From assembly GCA_944326055.1 (NCBI GenBank), contig CALVCT010000065.1, positions 1 to 58,334 on the forward strand: DNA of 58,334 bases. Reading direction: 5' to 3'. Under the pieces are notes generated by a model, which did not search any database, was not told where the DNA came from, and saw only the letters and a program-made list of their open reading frames with translations. The position numbers were made by a program, and so were the translations under genes. The DNA is from an uncultured Erysipelotrichaceae bacterium. GTDB lineage: Bacteria; Bacillota_I; Bacilli_A; Erysipelotrichales; Erysipelotrichaceae. Of the stretch, positions 27,251 to 35,161 are shown piece by piece (positions within the stretch are counted from its first letter, which is position 1; every line of letters starts with the position of its first letter).

Positions 27251-28565
27251 TACGATCGTTGCGATCTCTACAGCCATCAATAAAGGAGCTATCGCTATCG
27301 TTAGGCTCTCTGGCGATGAAGCGATCGAGATCGTCGATCGGATCTTTTCAAAAGACTTGACGAAAGCCGAGTCTAATACAGTTACTTATGGTCATATCAA
27401 AGATGGTGATGAGATCATCGATGAAGTCTTGGTCACTGTCTTTAGAGCACCGCATACTTATACGAAGGAAGATATCGTGGAGATCAATACTCATGGTGGT
27501 ATCTATGTCACACGCAAAGTCTTGAATCTTTGTCTTGCTAAAGGCGCAAGGTTAGCTTTGAATGGCGAGTTTACTAAACGTGCTTATCTCAATGGGCGTA
27601 TCGATCTTGCAAAGGCCGAAGCGATCAATGATCTGATCTTAGCTGATGATGAAGTGAAACACAAAAGTGCGATAAGAGCTCTAGATGGCAGTATCGATCG
27701 ACTCATCGACCCTTTATTAGAAGAAGTGATGGAGGTCATTGGGACGATCGAAGTCAATATCGATTATCCTGAATATGATGATGTGAAAGTCATCAATCAT
27801 GATGAACTGATACCTCACCTTGAAGATTGGCTAAGACGTACAAACGAGATGATCACTAAAGCTGAGCGTTTTAGAGTGATCAAGGATGGACTTAGGACAG
27901 CGATCATTGGTAAGCCTAATGTCGGTAAGTCATCATTACTCAATGCGCTGATCAAAAAAGACAAGGCTATCGTCACTGATATTGCTGGGACGACAAGAGA
28001 TCTCGTTGAAGACACGATCGATCTTGGTAATGTCACATTGCACCTTATCGATACGGCTGGCATTAGAAAAAGTCAAGATGTCGTTGAGAAGATCGGTATC
28101 GAAAGATCGATCAAAGCAGCCAAGGAAGCTGATCTAGTGATCTTAGTCCTAGATGCTTCAAAAGAGATCGATGATGAAGACAGGGCGCTGATGGAGCTTA
28201 TTAAAGATAAGCGTCATCTTATCGTCTTTAACAAGACTGATATCAAAGAAGTCAGTGATGGCTTAGCGATCAGTGCTATAAGTGGCGATGTGGAAAGACT
28301 TGTCAAAGTACTCAATGACGAGTTTCAAGATGACAGGGCTCTGATCGATGAAGATGTGCTCAATAATGAGCGGCAGATCGCTTTGATGAAAAAAGCTCGT
28401 GACATCTTTATGGAACTTGATCAAGAAGCTAAGAATGAGACAGCTTTAGATCTATTGTCTAGTGAACTATATAGTGCTTATCATACGTTGAGTTTGATAA
28501 GTGGTAAAGATTATGAAGATGATCTTATCGATCACCTCTTTCGCAATTTCTGTTTAGGTAAATAA
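27240..28565 (+). CDS. mnmE: tRNA modification GTPase MnmE
   Basis: A 441-residue MnmE (TrmE/ThdF). With MnmG it installs the carboxymethylaminomethyl group on the wobble uridine of several tRNAs. The N-terminal folate-binding dimerisation domain begins DTIVAISTAINKGAIAIVRL. The GTPase domain has G1 GKPNVGKS (224-231), G2 GTTRD (250-254), G3 DTAG (271-274) and G4 NKTD. The C-terminus ends FCLGK with the conserved Cys. AAAGGA precedes the start. It heads the conserved run mnmE-tatD-rnmV-rsmA-ispE here; mnmG is not in the window. Confidence 0.97.
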   Translation: MLSDTIVAISTAINKGAIAIVRLSGDEAIEIVDRIFSKDLTKAESNTVTYGHIKDGDEIIDEVLVTVFRAPHTYTKEDIVEINTHGGIYVTRKVLNLCLAKGARLALNGEFTKRAYLNGRIDLAKAEAINDLILADDEVKHKSAIRALDGSIDRLIDPLLEEVMEVIGTIEVNIDYPEYDDVKVINHDELIPHLEDWLRRTNEMITKAERFRVIKDGLRTAIIGKPNVGKSSLLNALIKKDKAIVTDIAGTTRDLVEDTIDLGNVTLHLIDTAGIRKSQDVVEKIGIERSIKAAKEADLVILVLDASKEIDDEDRALMELIKDKRHLIVFNKTDIKEVSDGLAISAISGDVERLVKVLNDEFQDDRALIDEDVLNNERQIALMKKARDIFMELDQEAKNETALDLLSSELYSAYHTLSLISGKDYEDDLIDHLFRNFCLGK

Positions 28566-28566
28566 G

Positions 28567-29340
28567 ATGCAAGGTTATATCGATTCACATACACATATCA
28601 CAAATGAAGCTCTTGATGTCTCTGAATATCTGAAGGATATCGAAAAAGCAAAAGAAGAGGGGCTAGAGAAGTCGCTTTTGGTCTATACAGAGAAAGAAGA
28701 GCTAAAGAGTTACGATCTTCTTAAAGGCGATCATTATTTCGATTTTGCAGCAGGGATCTTCCCAACTTATGCGGATAGATATAAGGAAGATGATCTTAAA
28801 GCTTTAGAAGCTCTTCTTACAAAAGAAGGCTTTGTTGCGCTAGGCGAGATCGGACTTGACTATCATTGGGCCAAAAAGATCAAAGATCTTCAGAAAGAGC
28901 TTTTTATCAAGCAGATAGAACTTGCTAATAAGCTTGATCTTCCTGTTATCATCCATACACGAGAAGCAATGGGTGATACTTATGAGATCTTAAAGGCTCA
29001 TGAGGTCAAAAAAAAGGGCGTCATCCATTGTTTCTCTGGCTCAAAAGAGATGGCACTTGAATTCATCAAGCTTGGTTTCTATATCGCTTTTGGTGGTACT
29101 TTGACCTATAAAAACAACGTCCAAGGTGTAAGGGCACTTGAAGCGATCGATCTTGACTATCTGCTTTGTGAGACGGATGCGCCATATCTTACACCTGTCC
29201 CCCTGCGTGGCAAAAGAAATGAGACAGCTAATGTCCGATATGTCTATAAGTTCATCGCTGAGCATTTAGATATCAAAGAAGAAGAGTTGATCGCTAGAGT
29301 CAAAAACAACTATAAAAGGCTCTTTTTGAGGTCGAGATGA
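28567..29340 (+). CDS. TatD-family metal-dependent DNase
   Basis: A 257-residue TatD (YabD) family hydrolase, a TIM-barrel metal enzyme with 3'-5' nuclease activity in studied members. Metal ligands: IDSHTHI at the N-terminus, GEIGLDYHW (Glu), VIIHTRE, IHCFSGS and the final CETDAPYLTP (Asp). Length is normal. It lies one base after mnmE and overlaps rnmV by ATGA, as in many Bacillota where tatD-rnmV-rsmA are linked. Confidence 0.95.
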   Translation: MQGYIDSHTHITNEALDVSEYLKDIEKAKEEGLEKSLLVYTEKEELKSYDLLKGDHYFDFAAGIFPTYADRYKEDDLKALEALLTKEGFVALGEIGLDYHWAKKIKDLQKELFIKQIELANKLDLPVIIHTREAMGDTYEILKAHEVKKKGVIHCFSGSKEMALEFIKLGFYIAFGGTLTYKNNVQGVRALEAIDLDYLLCETDAPYLTPVPLRGKRNETANVRYVYKFIAEHLDIKEEELIARVKNNYKRLFLRSR

Positions 29341-29861
29341 TCAAAGAAGTCATCGTAGTCGAAGGTAAAAATGACGCTGCTAAGCTAAGTAGATATTTCG
29401 ATGCAGAAACGATCATCACAGGTGGTCTTTCTATCGACGATCAAACGATCGAACTCATAAGAGAAGCGGCTAAAAAAAGAGGTGTGATCCTACTTCTGGA
29501 TCCAGATCGACCAGGTGAGATCATCCGCTCTAAGATCAATGCAGCGATACCAGGACTCAAAAACGCCTTCATCTTCAAAAAAGACGCCAGGACAAAAAGA
29601 AAAGTCGGCGTCGAACATGCCTCTAAAGAAGTGCTCAATGAAGCTTTAGAGAACCTTGTCACATATGGAAAGATAGAAGAAGGACTTACAAGTAAAGATA
29701 TGGTCGAACTGGGACTTATCGGTTCAAAAGAAAGAAGGATGATCGTTTCTGGTCACTATCATCTTGGAGAATGCAATGCCAAGACACTAAGGAAGCGATT
29801 AGCGATGTTAGGTGTGAAAAGAGCAGAGCTTGAAAGGATATTAGATGGATACGATAGCTAA
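29337..29861 (+). CDS. rnmV: Ribonuclease M5
   Basis: A 174-residue TOPRIM-domain nuclease that matures 5S rRNA. The TOPRIM motifs are EVIVVEGKNDAAKL (catalytic Glu) and LLLDPDRPGEIIR (DxD). The C-terminal half holds the 5S-rRNA-binding part. The start overlaps the tatD stop by 4 bases and the end overlaps rsmA by 17 bases. No rRNA is present in this window. Confidence 0.95.
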   Translation: MIKEVIVVEGKNDAAKLSRYFDAETIITGGLSIDDQTIELIREAAKKRGVILLLDPDRPGEIIRSKINAAIPGLKNAFIFKKDARTKRKVGVEHASKEVLNEALENLVTYGKIEEGLTSKDMVELGLIGSKERRMIVSGHYHLGECNAKTLRKRLAMLGVKRAELERILDGYDS

Positions 29862-30678
29862 GCCGACGATGACAAAAGAGATCTTGGAGCGCTATGGCCT
29901 TAAAGCTGATAAGCGTTTTGGCCAGAATTTTTTGATCGATCCCAATACAGTAGAAAAGATCGCGATGAATGCGTGTGATGAAGAGCTGGTCACGATCGAG
30001 ATCGGACCAGGCATCGGTTCTCTCACGCAATATCTAGCACGCTATTCAAAAAAGGTCTACGCTCATGAGATCGATAAGCGTCTTATCGAGGTGCTAGAAG
30101 ATATCTTCAAAGATGAAGAGAAGATAAAGATCGTTCCAGGCGATTTTCTTAAATGTGACTTGTCTTTGATGCCCTATCATGACGCAAAGATCAATGTCTG
30201 CAGCAACCTTCCCTACTACATCACGACGCCAGTGCTATTTAAGATATTTGAAAGCGACCTTGATATCAAAAAGATCACCGTCATGGTCCAAAAGGAAGTA
30301 GCTGAGCGTTTTGTCGCTAAGCCTGACACAGAAGATTATTCTGCGCTTTCTGTGATCGTGCAATATCTTTTTGACACTAAACTGCTGATGAACGTGTCGC
30401 GTAAAGTCTTTGATCCAATGCCCAAGGTCGACAGTGCCGTCGTGACTTTCACACCGAAGATCAAAGATGAAGATATCGTTGAGAAAGACTTCTTCGATCT
30501 TATAAAAGCTTCTTTCAAACAAAGACGCAAGACCCTTAAAAACAATCTCACTAGCGCCTATAAAGGAAAAGACATCGATAAGATGATCGCTGAAGCTGGC
30601 TTAAAAGCGACTGTCAGGGCCCAAGAGCTGACGATCGAAGATTTTAAACATCTATATGGAGGGATCTATGAGACTTAG
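29845..30678 (+). CDS. rsmA: 16S rRNA dimethyladenosine transferase KsgA
   Basis: A 277-residue methyltransferase that dimethylates two adjacent adenines in the terminal helix of 16S rRNA. It has the family N-terminus RFGQNFLIDPNTVEKI, SAM motif I EIGPGIGSLT, acidic motif II VYAHEIDKRLIEVLE and catalytic motif IV NLPYYITTPV. A C-terminal helical domain includes SFKQRRKTLKNNL. Good ribosome site (GAAAGGA). Overlaps ispE by 11 bases. Confidence 0.97.
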   Translation: MDTIAKPTMTKEILERYGLKADKRFGQNFLIDPNTVEKIAMNACDEELVTIEIGPGIGSLTQYLARYSKKVYAHEIDKRLIEVLEDIFKDEEKIKIVPGDFLKCDLSLMPYHDAKINVCSNLPYYITTPVLFKIFESDLDIKKITVMVQKEVAERFVAKPDTEDYSALSVIVQYLFDTKLLMNVSRKVFDPMPKVDSAVVTFTPKIKDEDIVEKDFFDLIKASFKQRRKTLKNNLTSAYKGKDIDKMIAEAGLKATVRAQELTIEDFKHLYGGIYET

Positions 30679-31522
30679 AGCATATGCCAAGATCAATATC
30701 GGTCTTGATGTCAAAGGAAAAAGAGACGATGGTTATCATGAACTTGATATGATCATGGCACCGATCAATTTCTATGATGAGATCGATATCGAAGTCGCTG
30801 AAAAGATGAGTCTTACTTCTAATCAGCGCTATATCGATAGTAATCCAGATAATTCGATACTCAAGACCGTAAAAGTCATGCGTGAACGTTATGGCTTTAA
30901 AGAAAACTTTGATATCAAACTAAAAAAGCACATCCCGACACAGGGTGGTCTAGCTGGTGGTTCAGCTGATGCGGCTGCGATCATCAAAGGCATCAAGAGT
31001 CTGTTGGATATACCGATGACACTTGATGATATGCGCGATATCTGTTTGAAGATCGGTTCAGATGAGTATTTCTGTCTTTTAGGCAAAGTCGCAAGAGTCA
31101 GTGGTACAGGTGAGATCATTGAACCTTTTACTAATGGCATCAAGATGGGCATCTTACTTGTCAAGCCTTGGCATGGTGTCTCGACAAAAGCAGCTTTTGA
31201 AAAGCTCGATCTTTTGAGCTGTGATCATCCTGATATCGGTAAGATCAAAAGAGCGTTAGTTGAAGATAATTATGATCTCTTGTGTCATTCGATCGGCAAT
31301 AGTCTTGAAGAGCCTTCTTTCAAGATCAGACCTGAGATCAAAAAAGCAAAAGAGAAGCTCTTGCGCTATGGTATGGATGCTGCTCTTATGAGCGGTAGTG
31401 GATCTACAGTCTTCGGTATTACACAAAACACACGCAAGCTCGATGAAGTTATGGACATCATGAAACAACAGCGCTATTTTGTAAGAAAAGTCCACATCTA
31501 TGAAGATCCGCTCATTATTTAA
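30668..31522 (+). CDS. ispE: 4-diphosphocytidyl-2-C-methyl-D-erythritol kinase IspE
   Basis: A 284-residue GHMP kinase of the non-mevalonate (MEP) isoprenoid pathway. N-terminal motif RAYAKINIGLDVKGKRDDGYH, ATP-binding glycine-rich loop TQGGLAGGSADAAA, and C-terminal motif ALMSGSGSTVFG. The ATG at 30668 has GGAGGG upstream; an in-frame ATG at 30656 lies before that site. Its presence implies the organism makes isoprenoids by the MEP route. In Bacillus ispE is separated from ksgA by yabG, veg and sspF; here they touch. Confidence 0.96.
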   Translation: MRLRAYAKINIGLDVKGKRDDGYHELDMIMAPINFYDEIDIEVAEKMSLTSNQRYIDSNPDNSILKTVKVMRERYGFKENFDIKLKKHIPTQGGLAGGSADAAAIIKGIKSLLDIPMTLDDMRDICLKIGSDEYFCLLGKVARVSGTGEIIEPFTNGIKMGILLVKPWHGVSTKAAFEKLDLLSCDHPDIGKIKRALVEDNYDLLCHSIGNSLEEPSFKIRPEIKKAKEKLLRYGMDAALMSGSGSTVFGITQNTRKLDEVMDIMKQQRYFVRKVHIYEDPLII

Positions 31523-31611
31523 AAGAGTTTAAACGTTTATCGGCTTGCTAAAAGGGTCTTCTTTACTAACTATGGCTTTTAACTTAGAGCTCGAAGATGT
31601 TCAAAAGATGA

Positions 31612-31617
31612 TATAAT
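31612..31617 (+). promoter_or_regulatory. Extended -10 promoter of glmU-prs, leaderless
   Basis: TATAAT preceded by TGA makes an extended -10 element (TGATATAAT, 31609-31617). Six bases (GTCCCT) separate it from the ATG at 31624. No Shine-Dalgarno is present. Confidence 0.75.
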
Positions 31618-31623
31618 GTCCCT

Positions 31624-32718
31624 ATGAAAAGCGCAGTTATTATCTTAGAGGAAAAGAAGGCCTTGAAGAAAGCTCTGCTTCCTGTCTTAGATAGAAGAGT
31701 CATCGACCTTGTGGTCCATGAACTATATGAGGCTGGTGCTCATGATGTCTATGTCGTATGTGATAAAGATCTAGATATCAAAGCTAAAGTCACTAAGGAT
31801 CTATACGGAGCGATCGAGCTTATCGGGCTTGACAGTGAACTCATCGTCATCGATGATGTCTATCCTTTCTTAGATGAAGGAGATTATAAGAAATTATATG
31901 CCCATGACAGGGCTCTTATTAAAGGTACGAAGATCATCAAGATCGATACGAAAGAACTGACTGAATTAAAGTCACTAGAACTTGATACGGTCGAGGTAGA
32001 AGAAGATAGATTGGCTGATATCTTAGATCCTAAAGCCTATCGTCGATATAGAGATGATCTTAAAGAGCGCATCTTAGATTATCATGAAGCAAATGGTGTC
32101 ATCTTATTAGACAGAGACAGGACTTTTATCGGCCCTGATGCCAGGATCGAGGAGGGGGTCGTCATTGAAGGTGATACACATATCTATGGTGATACGCTCA
32201 TCCTTAAAGGTACAAAGATCACTAGTGGATCGTATATCGAAGATAGCGAGATCGGAAATGATGATGTGATAATCTCATCACGGATCATCGACTCTAAAGT
32301 CCATGATCGAAATACGATAGGACCATATGCACATCTAAGGATGCATACAGAAGTCTTTAATGATACACGTATCGGTAACTTCGTTGAATTCAAGAATACA
32401 CGCTTTGATGATGGATCACGCTGTGCCCATCTTACTTATCTTGGTGATTGTACAGTCGGCAAAGACGTCAATATCGGATGTGGTGTCGTTACCGTCAATT
32501 ATGATGGAAAACACAAGAACCATACTTATATCGCTGATCATGCCTTTATCGGCTCCAATGCGAATCTCGTAGCGCCGATCACGATCGGCGAGTATGCCTT
32601 AGTGGCAGCTGGTAGTACTGTGACTAAAGACGTGCCAGATAAAGACATGGCTATAGCCAGACCTTTTGAGACTTATAAGAAAGGTTATGGATATACATAT
32701 ATCAAGAAGGAGAAATAG
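31624..32718 (+). CDS. glmU: GlmU-like protein with degenerate uridylyltransferase domain
   Basis: A 364-residue protein, about 90 shorter than usual GlmU. The C-terminal left-handed beta-helix acetyltransferase is complete: RIGNFVEFKNTRF, AHLTYLGDCTVG with the catalytic His, VTVNYDGKHKNHT, and ITIGEYALVAAGSTVTKDVP. The N-terminal pyrophosphorylase half is reduced: the nucleotide-binding loop LAAGxGTRM is absent (here VIILEEKKALKKALLPVLD), and only vestiges such as VIDDVYPFLDEG remain. It probably still acetylates glucosamine-1-phosphate but not make UDP-GlcNAc. Context with prs downstream matches Bacillus glmU-prs, so this is the orthologue and not a paralogue. Confidence 0.85.
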   Translation: MKSAVIILEEKKALKKALLPVLDRRVIDLVVHELYEAGAHDVYVVCDKDLDIKAKVTKDLYGAIELIGLDSELIVIDDVYPFLDEGDYKKLYAHDRALIKGTKIIKIDTKELTELKSLELDTVEVEEDRLADILDPKAYRRYRDDLKERILDYHEANGVILLDRDRTFIGPDARIEEGVVIEGDTHIYGDTLILKGTKITSGSYIEDSEIGNDDVIISSRIIDSKVHDRNTIGPYAHLRMHTEVFNDTRIGNFVEFKNTRFDDGSRCAHLTYLGDCTVGKDVNIGCGVVTVNYDGKHKNHTYIADHAFIGSNANLVAPITIGEYALVAAGSTVTKDVPDKDMAIARPFETYKKGYGYTYIKKEK

Positions 32719-32723
32719 AGAAG

Positions 32724-33695
32724 ATGAATGAAACGATGGTTTTTGCATTGACGGCTAATATCGATCTTGTCAATGAGATCTGCGATTATCTCAGTCTCTC
32801 ACCAGGCAAGATCTCAGTCAAACACTTCGCAGATGGCGAGATCTTAGTCGAGCCAGAAGAGACAGTACGTGGTAAGAAAGTCTATGTTGTACAAAGCACA
32901 TGTAATCCAGTCACCGAAAGATTGATGGAACTACTTGTCTGTGTCGATGCGCTCAAGAGAGCCTCAGCAGGTTCTATCACCTGCATCATGCCTTACTATG
33001 GCTATGCAAGACAAGACAGAAAAGCTCGTCCTAGACAACCGATCACTGCTAAACTCGTCGCTGATCTTCTGGAAGCAGCTGGAGCCAATCGTGTCGTCAC
33101 GATCGATCTTCACGCTACGCAGATCCAAGGTTTCTTCAACTTCCCTACAGATGACCTCACTTGCATTCCGATGATGGCTTATCACTATAAACATAGTGGT
33201 ATCGATCTTTCAAATACAGTAGCTGTTTCGCCAGATCATGGAGGAACGACTAGAGCTCGTCGTTTAGCGGATGCTTTAGGGATTCCACTGGCGATCATCG
33301 ATAAGCGACGTCCAAGACCTAATGTTTGTGAAGCGACCAGTGTCATCGGTGATGTCGTCGATAAAGATGTCATCGTTGTCGATGATATCTGTGATACAGC
33401 TGGCTCTTTAGTTGCTGCATGCAATATCTTACGTGATAAAGGCGCAAGAGATATCTATGTCGCTGTTACACATGGCGTATTTTCTGGCAGTGCTGCAGAA
33501 AACATCCAGAACTCACCGATCAAGAAGATGTTGATAACGAATACGATACCATTATCACAAGACTTCAAAGAAAAGTGTGATAAAGTCGAAGTGTTATCGG
33601 TCGGCAAATTACTAGCGCGCATCATCGCTGCTATCTCAAACCATCAACCAGTATCTGAGATCTATGATCTGATGTATAACGACAATAAAGATTGA
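32724..33695 (+). CDS. prs: Ribose-phosphate pyrophosphokinase (PRPP synthetase)
   Basis: A 323-residue enzyme making PRPP from ribose-5-phosphate and ATP for nucleotide, His and Trp synthesis. Motifs: ISVKHFADGEILVEPEETVRG, MPYYGYARQDRKARPRQPIT (ATP flexible loop), IDLHATQIQGFF, VSPDHGGTTRAR and the PRPP loop VIVVDDICDTAGSLV. Five bases after glmU, with AAGGAG upstream. Full length. Confidence 0.97.
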   Translation: MNETMVFALTANIDLVNEICDYLSLSPGKISVKHFADGEILVEPEETVRGKKVYVVQSTCNPVTERLMELLVCVDALKRASAGSITCIMPYYGYARQDRKARPRQPITAKLVADLLEAAGANRVVTIDLHATQIQGFFNFPTDDLTCIPMMAYHYKHSGIDLSNTVAVSPDHGGTTRARRLADALGIPLAIIDKRRPRPNVCEATSVIGDVVDKDVIVVDDICDTAGSLVAACNILRDKGARDIYVAVTHGVFSGSAAENIQNSPIKKMLITNTIPLSQDFKEKCDKVEVLSVGKLLARIIAAISNHQPVSEIYDLMYNDNKD

Positions 33696-33720
33696 TCTCA
33701 GTCATTGAAATATCCTTAAG

Positions 33721-33749
33721 AAGACCAGCTGCAAGCTTGGTCTTTTTAA
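33721..33749 (+). terminator. Rho-independent terminator after prs
   Basis: AAGACCAGCT pairs with AAGCTTGGTCTT with a bulged base, followed by TTTTTAAAT. Confidence 0.8.
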
Positions 33750-33765
33750 ATAAAAAAAGAAAGCA

Positions 33766-34041
33766 CTAAGCTTTCTCTTGTGAAGAGCGGCGTCCTTTTG
33801 ATGCAAGCTTTTCTTCTAGTGCTTTGATCTTCAAGTCTTGATCTTCGATCATCTTCTTTAAAGTCGTGAAGTCATCCTCTGGTGTCTTATCATCTTTTAA
33901 GATCTTATCGAGCTTCATGTCGATATTTTTGAAGTTCTTTTCATAGGTCTTAGTCTGATAGAGGATCACGACGATGACGAGGATGATGAAAAGGACGAAG
34001 AATAGTCCATCATCGAACAACATATTCAAGAATCTGTGCAT
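33766..34041 (-). CDS. Small single-pass membrane protein with coiled coil
   Basis: A 91-residue protein. An N-terminal transmembrane helix (LFFVLFIILVIVVILY) is followed by a charged coiled-coil region (TTLKKMIEDQDLKIKALEEKL) and a basic end. GGAGGTAATG is the ribosome site. Family not recognised. It is convergent with prs and divergent from pstS. Confidence 0.7.
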   Translation of the reverse strand: MHRFLNMLFDDGLFFVLFIILVIVVILYQTKTYEKNFKNIDMKLDKILKDDKTPEDDFTTLKKMIEDQDLKIKALEEKLASKGRRSSQEKA

Positions 34042-34133
34042 ACATTACCTCCATTTGTTTTCATCTTAGTCCTTGTTTATTAAAGTATCATTAAAATAGT
34101 CGATATTTGATAGTTTCAGCGATCTTAGACCAT

Positions 34134-34150
34134 TTAACATAGATTTAACA
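34134..34150 (+). promoter_or_regulatory. PhoP-box-like direct repeat upstream of pstS
   Basis: TTAACA at 34134-34139 and again at 34145-34150, an exact 11-base period. This matches the PhoP binding pattern known from Bacillus (TTAACA repeats every 11 bases), placed upstream of the pstS -10 box. The PhoP-like regulator is encoded in the same operon. Confidence 0.75.
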
Positions 34151-34181
34151 TACATGGAATTTGTTTTTAACAATCCTCTTA

Positions 34182-34187
34182 TACAAT
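34182..34187 (+). promoter_or_regulatory. -10 box of the pst-pho operon
   Basis: TACAAT, with no good -35 box 17 bases upstream (ATTTGT), as expected of an activator-dependent promoter. The PhoP-box-like repeat lies just upstream. Confidence 0.6.
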
Positions 34188-34214
34188 GTGCTCGTAAAAA
34201 AGAGGAGATTTAAG

Positions 34215-35156
34215 ATGAAAAAGATTTTTACACTATTAGTAGCAGTTGTAATGATGATCACTCTTACAGCTTGCCAAGGTACTGGTGGTACTACGACAGA
34301 GGGAACTGAAGGTGGTACGACATCAAGTACGATCAATGTTTATACACGTGATGCATCAAGTGGCACAAGAGAAGCATTTGAAGATGCGATCGGTCTTGGT
34401 GAAGATCTAACAGATGCAGCTTCAGAAGTTTCAAGTAATGGTGATATGGCTACTCGTGTCGGTCAAGATCCAAACGGTATCGGCTATGTCTCATTAACGA
34501 CAGATTTTGAAGCAAATAACGTCAAACCTTTGAGTTTCGAAGGTGTTGAAGCTAGTAATGAAACAGTCTTAGATGGCTCTTACCTCATGCAAAGACCATT
34601 TAAATATATGACAAGAGCTTCTGGTGATTTCGAATCAGATGATAAAGAACAGCTTGTTGCAGCATTCATCGCTTATATCACAGAATCAACAGAAGGACTC
34701 ACAGTCGTTTCTGAAGCAGGTGGTATCGTCGATATGACTAATGCTAGACCTTGGTCAGAGATCGCTGCTGAATATCCAGTATTAAATAACGATAACTCAG
34801 GTATCACGATCAGAACAGGTGGTTCGACATCAGTAGAGAAAGTTGTCGAAGCTGCTCTACAAGCTTTCCAACCTCTTGCTGGTAACGTTCAATATGCTAT
34901 GTCACAATCAGGTTCAGGTGATGCTCAACCAAGGACATTAGGAGATGAGAAAGATGGTCCTAATGCAGTAGATATCGGTTTCACATCACGTGAGTTCAAA
35001 GATGACGAAGATGTAAGTGGAGCTATGGTCCAAGGCGAGATGTGTAAAGATGCTGTTGTCATCATCGTTGAAGCTAATAACGCTAAAACAGACATCACAG
35101 CTTCAGAAGCTTACGATATCTTCAGTGGCGCTAAGACGACATTCGATGCTGAATAA
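34215..35156 (+). CDS. pstS: Phosphate-binding lipoprotein PstS, circularly permuted order
   Basis: A 313-residue lipoprotein that captures phosphate for the PstCAB importer. The signal peptide ends with lipobox LTAC (Cys20). Phosphate-contact motifs are present but in swapped order: DASSGTREAFEDAIG (around residue 45), then QDPNGIGYVSL and GSYLMQRPFKYMTR come first, and GGSTSVEKVVEAALQAFQ (around residue 203), QSGSGDAQPR and DIGFTSREFKDDE come last. In classical PstS the GSTSV and SRE segments are N-terminal. Start 34215 has GAGGAG upstream; an earlier in-frame start is rejected because it lies before the -10 box. Confidence 0.9.
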   Translation: MKKIFTLLVAVVMMITLTACQGTGGTTTEGTEGGTTSSTINVYTRDASSGTREAFEDAIGLGEDLTDAASEVSSNGDMATRVGQDPNGIGYVSLTTDFEANNVKPLSFEGVEASNETVLDGSYLMQRPFKYMTRASGDFESDDKEQLVAAFIAYITESTEGLTVVSEAGGIVDMTNARPWSEIAAEYPVLNNDNSGITIRTGGSTSVEKVVEAALQAFQPLAGNVQYAMSQSGSGDAQPRTLGDEKDGPNAVDIGFTSREFKDDEDVSGAMVQGEMCKDAVVIIVEANNAKTDITASEAYDIFSGAKTTFDAE

Positions 35157-35161
35157 GTCTT

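Noticed and set aside
31523-31611. Terminator between ispE and glmU
   Set aside because: The visible inverted repeat (CTAAAAG with CTTTTAA) is short, has a long loop, and lacks a T-run.
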